64,000 nt of DNA, taken from contig JAKQOG010000108.1 in assembly GCA_029565395.1 (NCBI GenBank), positions 1-64,000 on the forward strand, written 5' to 3'. This DNA comes from Candidatus Hydrogenedentota bacterium. GTDB taxonomy: Bacteria > Hydrogenedentota > Hydrogenedentia > Hydrogenedentales > CAILVY01. Both the position numbers and the translations under genes were made by a program. Below are positions 23,716 through 32,098 of this stretch, one piece after another. The notes under the pieces are model-generated. The model worked only from the letters and a program-made list of their open reading frames with translations. It did no database searches and was not told the origin of the DNA. Numbering within the stretch: position 1 is the first letter of the stretch; every line of letters starts with the position of its first letter.

Positions 23716-24645
23716 GTGAAACGGCGTATCGTTTATACAGAATACATTAATCGTGTGCATGGATGCTGGCTGGGAAAATGCATCGCTGGCGCCATCGGTG
23801 CATCCTATTGCGGGCAAGAGCCGCCACAGGAAGTGCTCTTTGTACCCGCCATGCTCGAAAATCTGTTTCCCAACAGCGACCTCGATCTGCAAGTGCTTTG
23901 GCTGGAAGTGCTGGAACAAAAGGGCATCCATTTTACACGCGAAGATCTTACGGCAATGCTCGAGAAGAAATGTCCCTACACACCCAGTAGCTCAGCAATG
24001 CGTTCGGAGATCTGGGCGTGTGTGGCGCCAGGAAATCCTGTGCTGGCGGCGGAATTGGCGGGTCGTGGATCCCTTGCCGGTCCTGTTGAGGAATTCATGT
24101 ACGCGGAACAATTCCTGGCGGTCATGGAAGCAATGGCATTTATCGAACCCGATCTGGAGGTATGCCTGGATAAGGCATTGGACGTTGTTCCGAAGGATTC
24201 ACCTTTATATAAGATGGTACGGGATGTCCGGGCGTGGTGTAATGAGACACCTGATTGGAGGAAGACCCGGGAGTATTTTCTCCGCAATTACCAGTGCCCA
24301 AAATGTCCCTCTTTTTTGAAAAATAGTGGTCTCACCCTTCTCGCGCTTCATTACGGCGAATCGGACTTCATGAACACTATGATGATCGCGCTCCATTGCG
24401 GGGGAGAGGGCGAGTGTGTCTGCGCCACTGCAGGAGCCATTCTGGGCGTTCACCATGCCGCCACAGGCCTTATGAACCGGTATACCCTTATGGATCAGGC
24501 ATTCGCGCTCGGTGTGAATGCCGAACGCCGCTCGGATCGGATTTGTGATTTGGCGGAAGATATTGCGCGTATCGGAACAATGTTAAGTTCTGGCAATGAT
24601 GCTCTTGCAATACAGGGCATCCCAAAGGCATTGAACCGCTCCTAA
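23716..24645 (+). CDS. ADP-ribosylglycohydrolase (DraG/ARH)-family protein with altered metal motif
   Basis: A 309-aa all-helical protein beginning with the family signature HGCWLGKCIAGAIGASY. The first metal site reads NSDLDLQVLWLEVLE, where relatives usually have a DD pair. The second, normally GDTDC, reads GEGEC before VCATAGAILGVHHA. Both core Asp are changed to Glu and Thr to Gly. The family removes ADP-ribose from proteins using two Mg2+; this copy may have weakened, altered or lost catalysis. The GTG at 23716 has AGGAAGGA six bases upstream; an earlier GTG at 23698 would place that site inside the gene. Neighbours give no hint of a target. Confidence 0.8.
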   Translation: MKRRIVYTEYINRVHGCWLGKCIAGAIGASYCGQEPPQEVLFVPAMLENLFPNSDLDLQVLWLEVLEQKGIHFTREDLTAMLEKKCPYTPSSSAMRSEIWACVAPGNPVLAAELAGRGSLAGPVEEFMYAEQFLAVMEAMAFIEPDLEVCLDKALDVVPKDSPLYKMVRDVRAWCNETPDWRKTREYFLRNYQCPKCPSFLKNSGLTLLALHYGESDFMNTMMIALHCGGEGECVCATAGAILGVHHAATGLMNRYTLMDQAFALGVNAERRSDRICDLAEDIARIGTMLSSGNDALAIQGIPKALNRS

Positions 24646-24739
24646 ACCATTGCTTTTAAAGGCGTTGCAAAATTTTATATCATGGATAAGTTCTTTTTTG
24701 GGGTTCAGCCATCACTCATAGCATCCTGAATAAAATTAC

Positions 24740-24782
24740 TTGCGATCGCAACGTTCTTATGGTATAATGGTTGCGATCGCAA
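24740..24782 (+). promoter_or_regulatory. Promoter bracketed by two identical 12-bp palindromes
   Basis: TTGCGATCGCAA occurs at 24740-24751 and again at 24771-24782. The first copy supplies a -35 box (TTGCGA, 24740-24745). After exactly 17 bases comes a perfect -10 TATAAT (24763-24768). The second copy covers the expected start near 24775. A dimeric repressor bound to both would block the promoter. The binding protein is not identifiable here. Confidence 0.75.
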
Positions 24783-24965
24783 CTGAAAACGAGTGTTTTA
24801 GACGCGAGTTTCGGCACGTGCAATACCTGTGGCTTAGAACAATAAATAAAGGATTTTTAGCCGTGTTACCCTCATCCGTTCCAAATCCTCACCGGAGATG
24901 CACCACCTCCTCCTCTTCCCGCCGGATGTGTTCTAAACCCTGGCGCATCCGGCGGGCTTTTTCCC
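24775..24965 (+). ncRNA. Candidate small RNA, about 190 nt
   Basis: The interval runs from the expected start of the palindrome-flanked promoter to an intrinsic terminator. It contains no convincing protein; the only frame with a ribosome-like site is a GTG start at 24862 giving a 36-aa Ser/Arg-rich product. A pyrimidine-rich segment CACCACCTCCTCCTC near 24901 would be exposed before the terminator stem. It is complementary to Shine-Dalgarno sequences, as in many regulatory RNAs. A short leader peptide remains possible. Confidence 0.45.
24918..24965 (+). terminator. Intrinsic terminator
   Basis: CCCGCCGGATG (24918-24928) pairs perfectly with CATCCGGCGGG (24946-24956) around a 17-base loop and is followed by CTTTTTTCCC. 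No gene ends just before it on the plus strand. This supports a short independent transcript from 24775. Confidence 0.8.
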
Positions 24966-25397
24966 ACTGAGTTTCCGGTTTGTTCAAGTTCCGGTGCCGA
25001 GATTAATACATTATAGGGGTGCTGGGTGATGATGCCTTGCACCCGCAGTATGCGCATATTGGGTGTGCCTTTTAAGTAACGTTGTCTCCTGCCGTGAAAT
25101 ATAAGAATCCGGCGGTCCGAAATTCGTTGCGCTCGCAAATATAGTGTGGTACGATAAATTTTCTTACGTATAAAACGGGTGATAGCCTTCCTCGGACCAT
25201 TGGAGCGGCGCAAACGATGCGGGTTTTGTATGGCAAGACGGAGGGAGCATGTGCCGATGGAGCGGAAGCCATGCACAAAAACTAGTAGCAACTTACGCTG
25301 GTGCGGTTGATACCAATGACAGCAAGGCTCCTTACCCAGATTTTTTCGGTGGGAGATGATAGTAGGATGCATGTCAAGGATGTTATGGAGGTAATCA

Positions 25398-26750
25398 ATG
25401 CAAATTAGGCGCAGAAGCAAACGTATTGCCGCTTTGGGAACACTATTTGCCGGTGTGGCGCTGATGGTGTATGTACAATCAACCAGGGCTGCAGAATCTC
25501 CCAAGGGGGGAGACGCAGGCGGTCCACCTCCGGCGGAAGTGGCCGTCATCATTGTCCAGACCGAACAGATACCCTTGACCACCGAACTGCCGGGCCGGAC
25601 AGCAGGTTATTTGGTGTCAGATATTCGGCCACAAGTCAATGGTATAATCCAAAAACGACTGTTTACGGAAGGTTCTGACGTTAAAGCGGGGGACACGCTT
25701 TATCAGATTGATCCTGCTCCGTTTCAAGCGGCGTATGCCAGTGCGGTGGCGAATCTCGATGCCGCCAAGAAAACCTTAGAGAAAGCGCGGGCCGCCTTGG
25801 GCGCCAGCATAGCGAATGTAGCGCGGCAACAGGCTACCGTGGCGCTTGCCAAGACCGATTCCGAGCGCGCGGAGGATCTTTTCAAAGACAAGGCCGTTTC
25901 GGCTACGGAGCGTGATCATGCGGTAACCGCGCTCGAGGTTGCCAACGCCACGCTTCAGGTTGCCGAAGCGGAGGTAGAGAGCGGCCGTGCAGGAATAGCC
26001 AGCGCTGAGGCGGCGATCAAGCAGGCCGAGGCGGCCGTTGAAATGGCGCGGATCAATCTGGACTACACAAAGATTAAAGCCCCTATTTCCGGCCGCATTG
26101 GCCGGTCTTCTATCACGGAAGGCGCTGCCGTGACGGCCTATCAGCCCCTGGCACTGGCAACGATTCAGCAACTCGATCCCATTTATGTGGACGTTACCCA
26201 GTCCACGGCAGATGTAGCCCGGCTACGCGCCCGGATAGAGAAAGGACATTTGCAAGAAGCCGGCACCGGCCAAAACAAGGTCAAGCTGCTTATGGAAGAC
26301 GGCACGGAGTATCCGCTGGAGGGGACGCTTGGTTTCCGGGATGTGACCGTGGACCCCACGACAGGGTCGGTCATTCTGCGCATTGTGGCGCCAAATCCGG
26401 ACGGTATTCTCCTGCCGGGAATGTTCATCCGGGCTGTAATCGAAGAAGGCATTGTTGACCAGGCTATTCTTATTCCGCAGCAAGCGGTTTCCCGTGATCG
26501 CAAAGGACTTCCCCTTGCGATGGTTGTAGGCGCCGAGAATAAAGTGGAGCCGCGGCCGCTCGTTGTTGAACGGGCCATCGGCGACAAATGGCTTGTCACT
26601 TCGGGGCTTGCCGTCGGAGATCACGTAATCGTTGAAGGCCTGCAAAAAGCGCGTCCTGGTTCCCCAGTGAAAGAGGTTCCCTTTGAAGCCGGGAAAAAAG
26701 ACGCTATGCCTGCGGGGAATGCACCTCAACCGGCCCCCAAATCGAACTAA
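25398..26750 (+). CDS. RND efflux periplasmic adaptor (AcrA/MexA-like)
   Basis: A 450-aa membrane-fusion protein. N-terminal export signal, then VSDIRPQVNGIIQKRLFTEG (biotinyl-lipoyl half), an Ala/Glu-rich coiled-coil hairpin (about 110-220) and the second lipoyl half INLDYTKIKAPISGRIGRS. Beta-barrel and membrane-proximal domains follow. It bridges the inner-membrane pump and the outer-membrane channel. GGAGG precedes the ATG. The pump gene starts 12 bases downstream, the channel follows, and a MarR regulator closes the cluster. The transported compounds cannot be told from sequence. Confidence 0.95.
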   Translation: MQIRRRSKRIAALGTLFAGVALMVYVQSTRAAESPKGGDAGGPPPAEVAVIIVQTEQIPLTTELPGRTAGYLVSDIRPQVNGIIQKRLFTEGSDVKAGDTLYQIDPAPFQAAYASAVANLDAAKKTLEKARAALGASIANVARQQATVALAKTDSERAEDLFKDKAVSATERDHAVTALEVANATLQVAEAEVESGRAGIASAEAAIKQAEAAVEMARINLDYTKIKAPISGRIGRSSITEGAAVTAYQPLALATIQQLDPIYVDVTQSTADVARLRARIEKGHLQEAGTGQNKVKLLMEDGTEYPLEGTLGFRDVTVDPTTGSVILRIVAPNPDGILLPGMFIRAVIEEGIVDQAILIPQQAVSRDRKGLPLAMVVGAENKVEPRPLVVERAIGDKWLVTSGLAVGDHVIVEGLQKARPGSPVKEVPFEAGKKDAMPAGNAPQPAPKSN

Positions 26751-26762
26751 CGGAGGCCCCTT

Positions 26763-29700
26763 ATGTTATCGAGATTTTTTCTTGAACGGCCCGTTTTCGC
26801 GTGGGTGATTGCCATCGTGATGATGGTGCTGGGCGGGCTGGCTATTTACAACCTGCCCATCTCGCAGTATCCCCCTATAGCGCCGCCATCTATTGCCATC
26901 GACTCCTTTTATGCCGGTGCGTCGGCGGAGACGGTGGAAAACAGCGTCACCCAGATCATCGAGCAGAAGATGACGGGCTTCGATGACATGTTGTACATCT
27001 CCGGCACCAGCGATTCGTCCGGTGGTTCCCGTCTTGAATTGACGTTCAAACCGGGAACCGATCCGGATTTGGCATGGGCCAAGGTGCAGAACAAGCTCCA
27101 ACTGGCCATGGCGAGCTTGCCGGATGTGGTTCAGCGCACGGGGGTTATGGTCAGCAAATCCACCCGAAACTATCTGATCATTGTGAACCTGATCTCCGAA
27201 GATGGAAGCATGAACGGCTTCGACTTGCGGGACTATGCCCAGTCCAACCTGGAAAAAGTGCTGGCGCGGGTGCCTGGAGTGGGCGAGGTCACGAATTTCG
27301 GTTCTCAATATGCGATGCGAATCTGGTTGGACCCGGAAAAACTGACGGATTACCGCCTGACCATAGAAGATGTAGTCCTGGCGCTGAGGAGTTACAACGT
27401 CGAAGTGTCCGCTGGTCAGTTCGGCGGCGCGCCTGCCATGGAAGGCCAGCGCTTGAACGCTTCCATTATCGTGCAGAGCCTGCTCAAGACCCCGGAAGAG
27501 TTTGCCGACATTCCCCTGCGCACCAATCCGGACGGTTCCATAGTGCGGGTCAAAGATGTGGGGCGGGCAGAACTGGGCACCGAGTCCTACGATATTGAGG
27601 GTTTCTACAATGGCAAACCAGCCGCTGGCATGGCGATTCGGCAGGCGCCCGGCGCCAACGCCCTGGCTACCGCAGATGCCGTGAAGAAAAAAATGGAGGA
27701 AATGGGCCACTATTTCCCTCCGGGCATGAAAGTGACCTATCCCTATGAAACCACGCCGTTTGTGAAGGTGGCTATTGCCGAGGTGGTTAAGACCCTTTTC
27801 GAGGCGGTTCTGCTAGTGTTCCTGGTTATGTGGCTATTTATGGGGAACTTCCGTGCCACTTTGATCCCGACAATTGCGGTGCCGGTAGTACTCTTGGGAA
27901 CCTTTGCCGTGCTGGGCGCGTTCGGATTCTCCATAAACATGCTAACGATGTTCGCCATGGTGCTGGCCATCGGACTTCTGGTGGATGATGCCATTGTGGT
28001 GGTGGAAAACACGGAACGTCTCATGGCCGAAGAAGGGCTCGCGCCCAAGGAAGCCGCCGCCAAATCCATGGACCAGATCACCAGCGCCCTGATTGGCATT
28101 GGCCTGGTGCTCGCCGCGGTATTCGGCCCCATGGCGTTCTTCGGCGGGTCCACCGGCGTCATCTACCGGCAATTCTCCGTGACCATCGCCACCGCCATGT
28201 TATTGTCGGTGGTCGTAGCCTTGATCCTGACGCCGGTGTTGTGCGCTTCACTCCTCAAGCCGGTGGCCAAGGGCCACGAAGCGGCGGAAGGCGCCATTTT
28301 CTTCCTGCGCCCATTTTTCCTGTGGTTTGACCGCCTTTTTTACAAATTCCGGGACGGGTATGTGAAATTGGTTGGACGCGCGCTTGCCAAGAAAGTACGA
28401 TACCTCCTGGTTTTCATCTTGATCGTGGCAGGACTGGGATTCCTGTTCATGAGAATGCCCACCTCTTATCTTCCAGACGAGGATCAGGGCATGCTCTTGT
28501 CCCAGATCATCATGCCGACCGGCGCCACCTTGGAACAGACCCAGGCCGTTGCCCGGAAAATTCAGCGCTATTTTGCTGAAAATGAAAAAGAATCCGTGGA
28601 ATCGTGTATGACCATTTCCGGCATAGGCTTTTCCGGGCGTGCGCAGAACAACGGCATGGTGTTTGTCAAGTTGAGGGATTGGGACCTCCGAAAACGTGCG
28701 GACCAGCGGGCCAAAGTGATCGCCGGACGGGCTATGGGAGCGTTTTCGCAGCTGCGTAACGCCATGGTCTTCGTCTTTCCGCCTCCCGCCGTCGTCGAAT
28801 TGGGAAATGCTCAGGGGGTTGATTTTCAGTTGTTAGACCGGGGCGGTCTCGGTCACGATGCTTTGATGAATGCGCGCAACCAACTTCTTGGCATGGCATC
28901 GCAGGATCCCAGATTAAAGAGCGTGCGCCCCAATGGCATGGAAGATGTGCCGCAGTTTCGGGTGGATGTGGATTGGGAAAAGGCCGGCGCGCAGGGCATC
29001 CCCATTACCTCCATCAACACTGCCATTTCCGCGTCTTTTGGCAGTTCTTATGTGAATAACTTCATTCAGGGCGGACGGGTCAAGAAGGTATATGTTCAGG
29101 CGGATGCCCCATACCGCATGCTCCCCAAAGACCTCGAGAGTTTATACGTGCGAAACACGGCCGGGAAAATGGTGCCCTTTGCCTCGTTTGCCACTACGCG
29201 GTGGACATCTGGCTCCCCGCGCCTGGAACGTTTCAACGGTTTTCCATCCATGAATATTTGGGCTGAACCGGCGCCGGGGAGGAGTTCCGGTGAAGCCATG
29301 CAGGCGATGGAAGAAATTGTGAGGCGGTTGCCTCAGGGGATTGGCTGCGACTGGACGGGGCTTTCCTACCAGGAACGGATGGCCAGTTCTCAGAGCGCGC
29401 CGCTGTATGCCTTTTCAGTGCTCGTCATCTTTCTGTGCCTGGCGGCGCTGTATGAGAGTTGGCCCATCCCGATTGCCATTCTGTTGGCCCTGCCGTTGGG
29501 GGCCATCGGCGGTGTCATTGCTTCGACATTGCGCGGATTGCCCAACGATGTCTATTTCCAAATCGGCTTGTTGACAACCCTCGGCCTGACCACCAAGAAC
29601 GCCATCCTGATCGTACAGTTCGCAAAGGCGCGACTCGAAGAAGGGATGGGGCTGATCGAGGCGACGCTGGAAGGATCGAGACTCCGGTTGAGGCCCATTG

Positions 29701-29942
29701 TCATGACGTCGCTGGCCTTTGGGTTTGGCGTTCTACCGTTGGCGTTGAGCAAGGGCGCGGGAGCGGGCGCCATGAATGCCATCGGGACGTCCGTGCTGGG
29801 CGGGATGATCACCGGCACCGTGCTGGTCATCGTATTCGCGCCGCTCTTTTATGTGTTCATCCAGAAGACCTTTGGGAAGAAAATCAAGATCCAACCGGTC
29901 AAGAGCGCTGAGCCAATTCCATCGGGAGATCATGTGAAATGA
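26763..29942 (+). CDS. RND multidrug efflux pump (HAE1/AcrB family)
   Basis: A 1059-aa inner-membrane proton-driven transporter of full AcrB length, with 12 membrane segments in two repeats and two large periplasmic loops. It starts MLSRFFLERPVFAWVIAIVM, as HAE1 pumps do. The proton-relay segment shows LAIGLLVDDAIVVVEN, and the second repeat has LTTKNAILIVQFAK. Expelled substrates are likely hydrophobic or amphiphilic. It sits between adaptor and outer-membrane channel genes and overlaps the latter by four bases (ATGA), so the three are one operon. Confidence 0.97.
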   Translation: MLSRFFLERPVFAWVIAIVMMVLGGLAIYNLPISQYPPIAPPSIAIDSFYAGASAETVENSVTQIIEQKMTGFDDMLYISGTSDSSGGSRLELTFKPGTDPDLAWAKVQNKLQLAMASLPDVVQRTGVMVSKSTRNYLIIVNLISEDGSMNGFDLRDYAQSNLEKVLARVPGVGEVTNFGSQYAMRIWLDPEKLTDYRLTIEDVVLALRSYNVEVSAGQFGGAPAMEGQRLNASIIVQSLLKTPEEFADIPLRTNPDGSIVRVKDVGRAELGTESYDIEGFYNGKPAAGMAIRQAPGANALATADAVKKKMEEMGHYFPPGMKVTYPYETTPFVKVAIAEVVKTLFEAVLLVFLVMWLFMGNFRATLIPTIAVPVVLLGTFAVLGAFGFSINMLTMFAMVLAIGLLVDDAIVVVENTERLMAEEGLAPKEAAAKSMDQITSALIGIGLVLAAVFGPMAFFGGSTGVIYRQFSVTIATAMLLSVVVALILTPVLCASLLKPVAKGHEAAEGAIFFLRPFFLWFDRLFYKFRDGYVKLVGRALAKKVRYLLVFILIVAGLGFLFMRMPTSYLPDEDQGMLLSQIIMPTGATLEQTQAVARKIQRYFAENEKESVESCMTISGIGFSGRAQNNGMVFVKLRDWDLRKRADQRAKVIAGRAMGAFSQLRNAMVFVFPPPAVVELGNAQGVDFQLLDRGGLGHDALMNARNQLLGMASQDPRLKSVRPNGMEDVPQFRVDVDWEKAGAQGIPITSINTAISASFGSSYVNNFIQGGRVKKVYVQADAPYRMLPKDLESLYVRNTAGKMVPFASFATTRWTSGSPRLERFNGFPSMNIWAEPAPGRSSGEAMQAMEEIVRRLPQGIGCDWTGLSYQERMASSQSAPLYAFSVLVIFLCLAALYESWPIPIAILLALPLGAIGGVIASTLRGLPNDVYFQIGLLTTLGLTTKNAILIVQFAKARLEEGMGLIEATLEGSRLRLRPIVMTSLAFGFGVLPLALSKGAGAGAMNAIGTSVLGGMITGTVLVIVFAPLFYVFIQKTFGKKIKIQPVKSAEPIPSGDHVK

Positions 29943-31456
29943 GTAGAAATGCCCTGCTTCTGCTTTTGCTGGCCGTAATCGCCCTCGAGCCTGGTTGTAT
30001 CACTCTGGCGCCGAAACATAACCGTCCGAAAGCGCCGGTTCCGGCGGAATGGCCAAGCGGCGCGGCCTATTCGAAAGCCCCGGAAGATGTCAATGTTCCG
30101 GAGGTCCAACACTTGAAATGGCGGGAATTCATCACCGATGAAAAGCTTCAAAAGGTGATAGAACTGGCCCTGGAGAACAACCGTGACCTGCGCATTGCCG
30201 CACTGAACGTGGAGCGTGCCCGGGCGCAATATGGCCTTCAGCGGAGTGAATTGTTACCCGTGATCATGGCTGCCGGCAGTAAAACCCGGCAGAAACAGAC
30301 GTCGGTCACCGGCTATATAAGCACCGAGCCCGGCAAACCGGCCATGCCAGTGGTCGAGCGGACGATTACGGAGCGGGATATGGTGAGTATTGGCATCACC
30401 TCCTGGGAAATTGATTTCTTCGGGCGCATCCGCAGCCTGAAAAAAGCGGCGTTGCAACAGTATTTGGCTTCGGAGCAAGCCCAGCACGCGGCCCAGATTC
30501 TATTGATTTCCGGCGTGGCCAACGCGTATCACGCTCTGGCGGCCGATCGGGAAAATCTCAACCTTGCGGAGACGACTCTGGAGACGCAACAGGGGATCTA
30601 CAAGTTGGTGAACCGGAGGTTTGAGTGTGGCGTTGACGCCGAACTGGCTGTTTTCCAGGCGCAAACGCAAGTCGACGCCGCCCGTGGAGATGTTGCCCGG
30701 TTCACACGGGCCGTGGCGCAGGATATGAACACGTTGAATCTCCTGGCGGGCACGCCAGTGCCGGAGGAGCTCCTGCCGGTGGACTTGGGCTGTGTAAGCC
30801 CGCCCAGAGACATTTCTCCCGGCACATCGTCCGAGGTGCTCCTGAATCGCCCCGATGTTATTCGCTCGGAGAATCTTCTCAAGGCGGCCAACGCCAATAT
30901 CGGTGCGGCGCGGGCGGCGTTTTTCCCAAGGATATTAATCACCAGCAGCGCGGGAACGGTGAGTGCCGAATTGTCGGGGCTTTTTGATCCTGGCACCGGC
31001 GTGTGGAGTTTCTCGCCCCAAATTGTGTTGCCGATTTTCGACACCCGGATTTGGTATGCCGCAAGGGTGAGCAAAGTGGACAAGAAACTGGCGATTGCCC
31101 AATATGAGAAAGCGATTCAGAACTCCTTCAAGGAAGCCGCCGACGCGCTGGCCGTGCGCGGGACAGTGGACCAGCAGGTGTCCGCGCAGGAATCGCTGGT
31201 TCATGCGGTATCGGAAACTTACCGTCTGTCCAATACGCGGTATACGCGGGGCGTTGACAGCTACCTGAATGTCCTGGATGCGCAACGATCCCTTTATGCG
31301 GCACAACAGGGGCTGGTCTCTCTGCGTCTGGCGAAGCGTATCAATGAGGTGAATCTGTATGCGGTACTGGGCGGCGGGTGGGACGAGACTCAGCCAAGGA
31401 AACAGGGACAAACTGATATTGGAGTGCCCAAGGCGGAAGAGCCAAACGCACATTAG
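29939..31456 (+). CDS. Outer-membrane efflux lipoprotein (OprM/NodT family)
   Basis: A 505-aa TolC-type channel. It begins MSRNALLLLLLAVIALEPGC, a lipoprotein signal with Cys20 as the lipid site. The two homologous helical repeats of this family are visible: TSWEIDFFGRIRSLKKAA followed by a long helix, and later FPRILITSSAG with FDTRIWYAARVSKVDKKLA. It forms the exit duct of the RND pump encoded upstream. Its ATG overlaps the pump stop. Confidence 0.95.
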   Translation: MSRNALLLLLLAVIALEPGCITLAPKHNRPKAPVPAEWPSGAAYSKAPEDVNVPEVQHLKWREFITDEKLQKVIELALENNRDLRIAALNVERARAQYGLQRSELLPVIMAAGSKTRQKQTSVTGYISTEPGKPAMPVVERTITERDMVSIGITSWEIDFFGRIRSLKKAALQQYLASEQAQHAAQILLISGVANAYHALAADRENLNLAETTLETQQGIYKLVNRRFECGVDAELAVFQAQTQVDAARGDVARFTRAVAQDMNTLNLLAGTPVPEELLPVDLGCVSPPRDISPGTSSEVLLNRPDVIRSENLLKAANANIGAARAAFFPRILITSSAGTVSAELSGLFDPGTGVWSFSPQIVLPIFDTRIWYAARVSKVDKKLAIAQYEKAIQNSFKEAADALAVRGTVDQQVSAQESLVHAVSETYRLSNTRYTRGVDSYLNVLDAQRSLYAAQQGLVSLRLAKRINEVNLYAVLGGGWDETQPRKQGQTDIGVPKAEEPNAH

Positions 31457-31528
31457 ATTGGCCTGCTAGCAGCGAAGGTTTAGTATGAGCACTAATTGCA
31501 AGAGCACTTCCAATAGAGGAAGATAAAG

Positions 31529-32086
31529 ATGCCCGGGAAAATGTTGTTGAATTCTGAAATTAAACAGGCGGACATGGACGCAAGCATCAATAGGGTGAAA
31601 GAGAATCGCGAGCGTATCCTGATTCGTCTGGTGACCACTATCGCGCGCGCCTGCATAATGTATGCCAAACGTTCTGATCGCCCCTTCGGCTTAAGCATAA
31701 GCCAAACGATTGTATTGGGGGAACTGTTTAATCATAATGGGTGCCGGCAGGAGGACCTGAGAGCTTTTGTCTTTCTTGATAAAGGAAATGTCACCCGGGC
31801 TCTTCAGCAATTGGAGGAATATGGGCTTGTTCAACGCGTACAGGATCTCGTGGATCGCCGTGTGACCCGGGTATATGTAACAAAAAAAGCCCTTTCAATA
31901 GATAATGAAATGTTCGCGCTCGCTGTTCTTTGGGATGAGCGGCTTACGATGGGTTTCACCCCGCAAGAGCGGGAGACACTGATCGATCTCCTGCTGCGGA
32001 TGGAGATTAATGCAAAGGCTATGGTCAGAATCGAGGAAGCTCCAGTGGATAACAAGCAGCCTTCATCACAGGCTGGAATTTCTTGA
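31529..32086 (+). CDS. MarR-family transcriptional regulator
   Basis: A 185-aa winged-helix protein. GLSISQTIVLGELFNHNGCRQEDLRAFVFLDKGNVTRALQQLEEYG is the DNA-binding domain, followed by the wing VDRRVTRVYVTKKA and a helical dimerisation end. It is encoded 72 bases after the efflux channel on the same strand. It is a good candidate to repress the pump operon and release on binding an exported compound (inference from context). GAGGAAG precedes the ATG. Confidence 0.88.
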   Translation: MPGKMLLNSEIKQADMDASINRVKENRERILIRLVTTIARACIMYAKRSDRPFGLSISQTIVLGELFNHNGCRQEDLRAFVFLDKGNVTRALQQLEEYGLVQRVQDLVDRRVTRVYVTKKALSIDNEMFALAVLWDERLTMGFTPQERETLIDLLLRMEINAKAMVRIEEAPVDNKQPSSQAGIS

Positions 32087-32098
32087 TGCGGGATGTTC

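Larger units (their letters stand above)
24646..25397. other. 752-bp gap: controlled short transcript, otherwise no recognised gene
   Basis: The left third holds a palindrome-flanked promoter (24740-24782), a probable short transcript and a terminator (24918-24965). From about 24970 to 25380 I see no protein family on either strand. A long minus-strand frame passes through here into the adaptor gene, but it has basic, biased composition and no start signal. Confidence 0.5.

Noticed and set aside
24872-25582. Minus-strand frame of 236 codons across the 24.9-25.6 kb gap
   Set aside because: It overlaps the adaptor gene and the terminator, is rich in Arg/His/Ile, has no ribosome site and matches no family I know. 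It was left unannotated although the central part is not otherwise explained.
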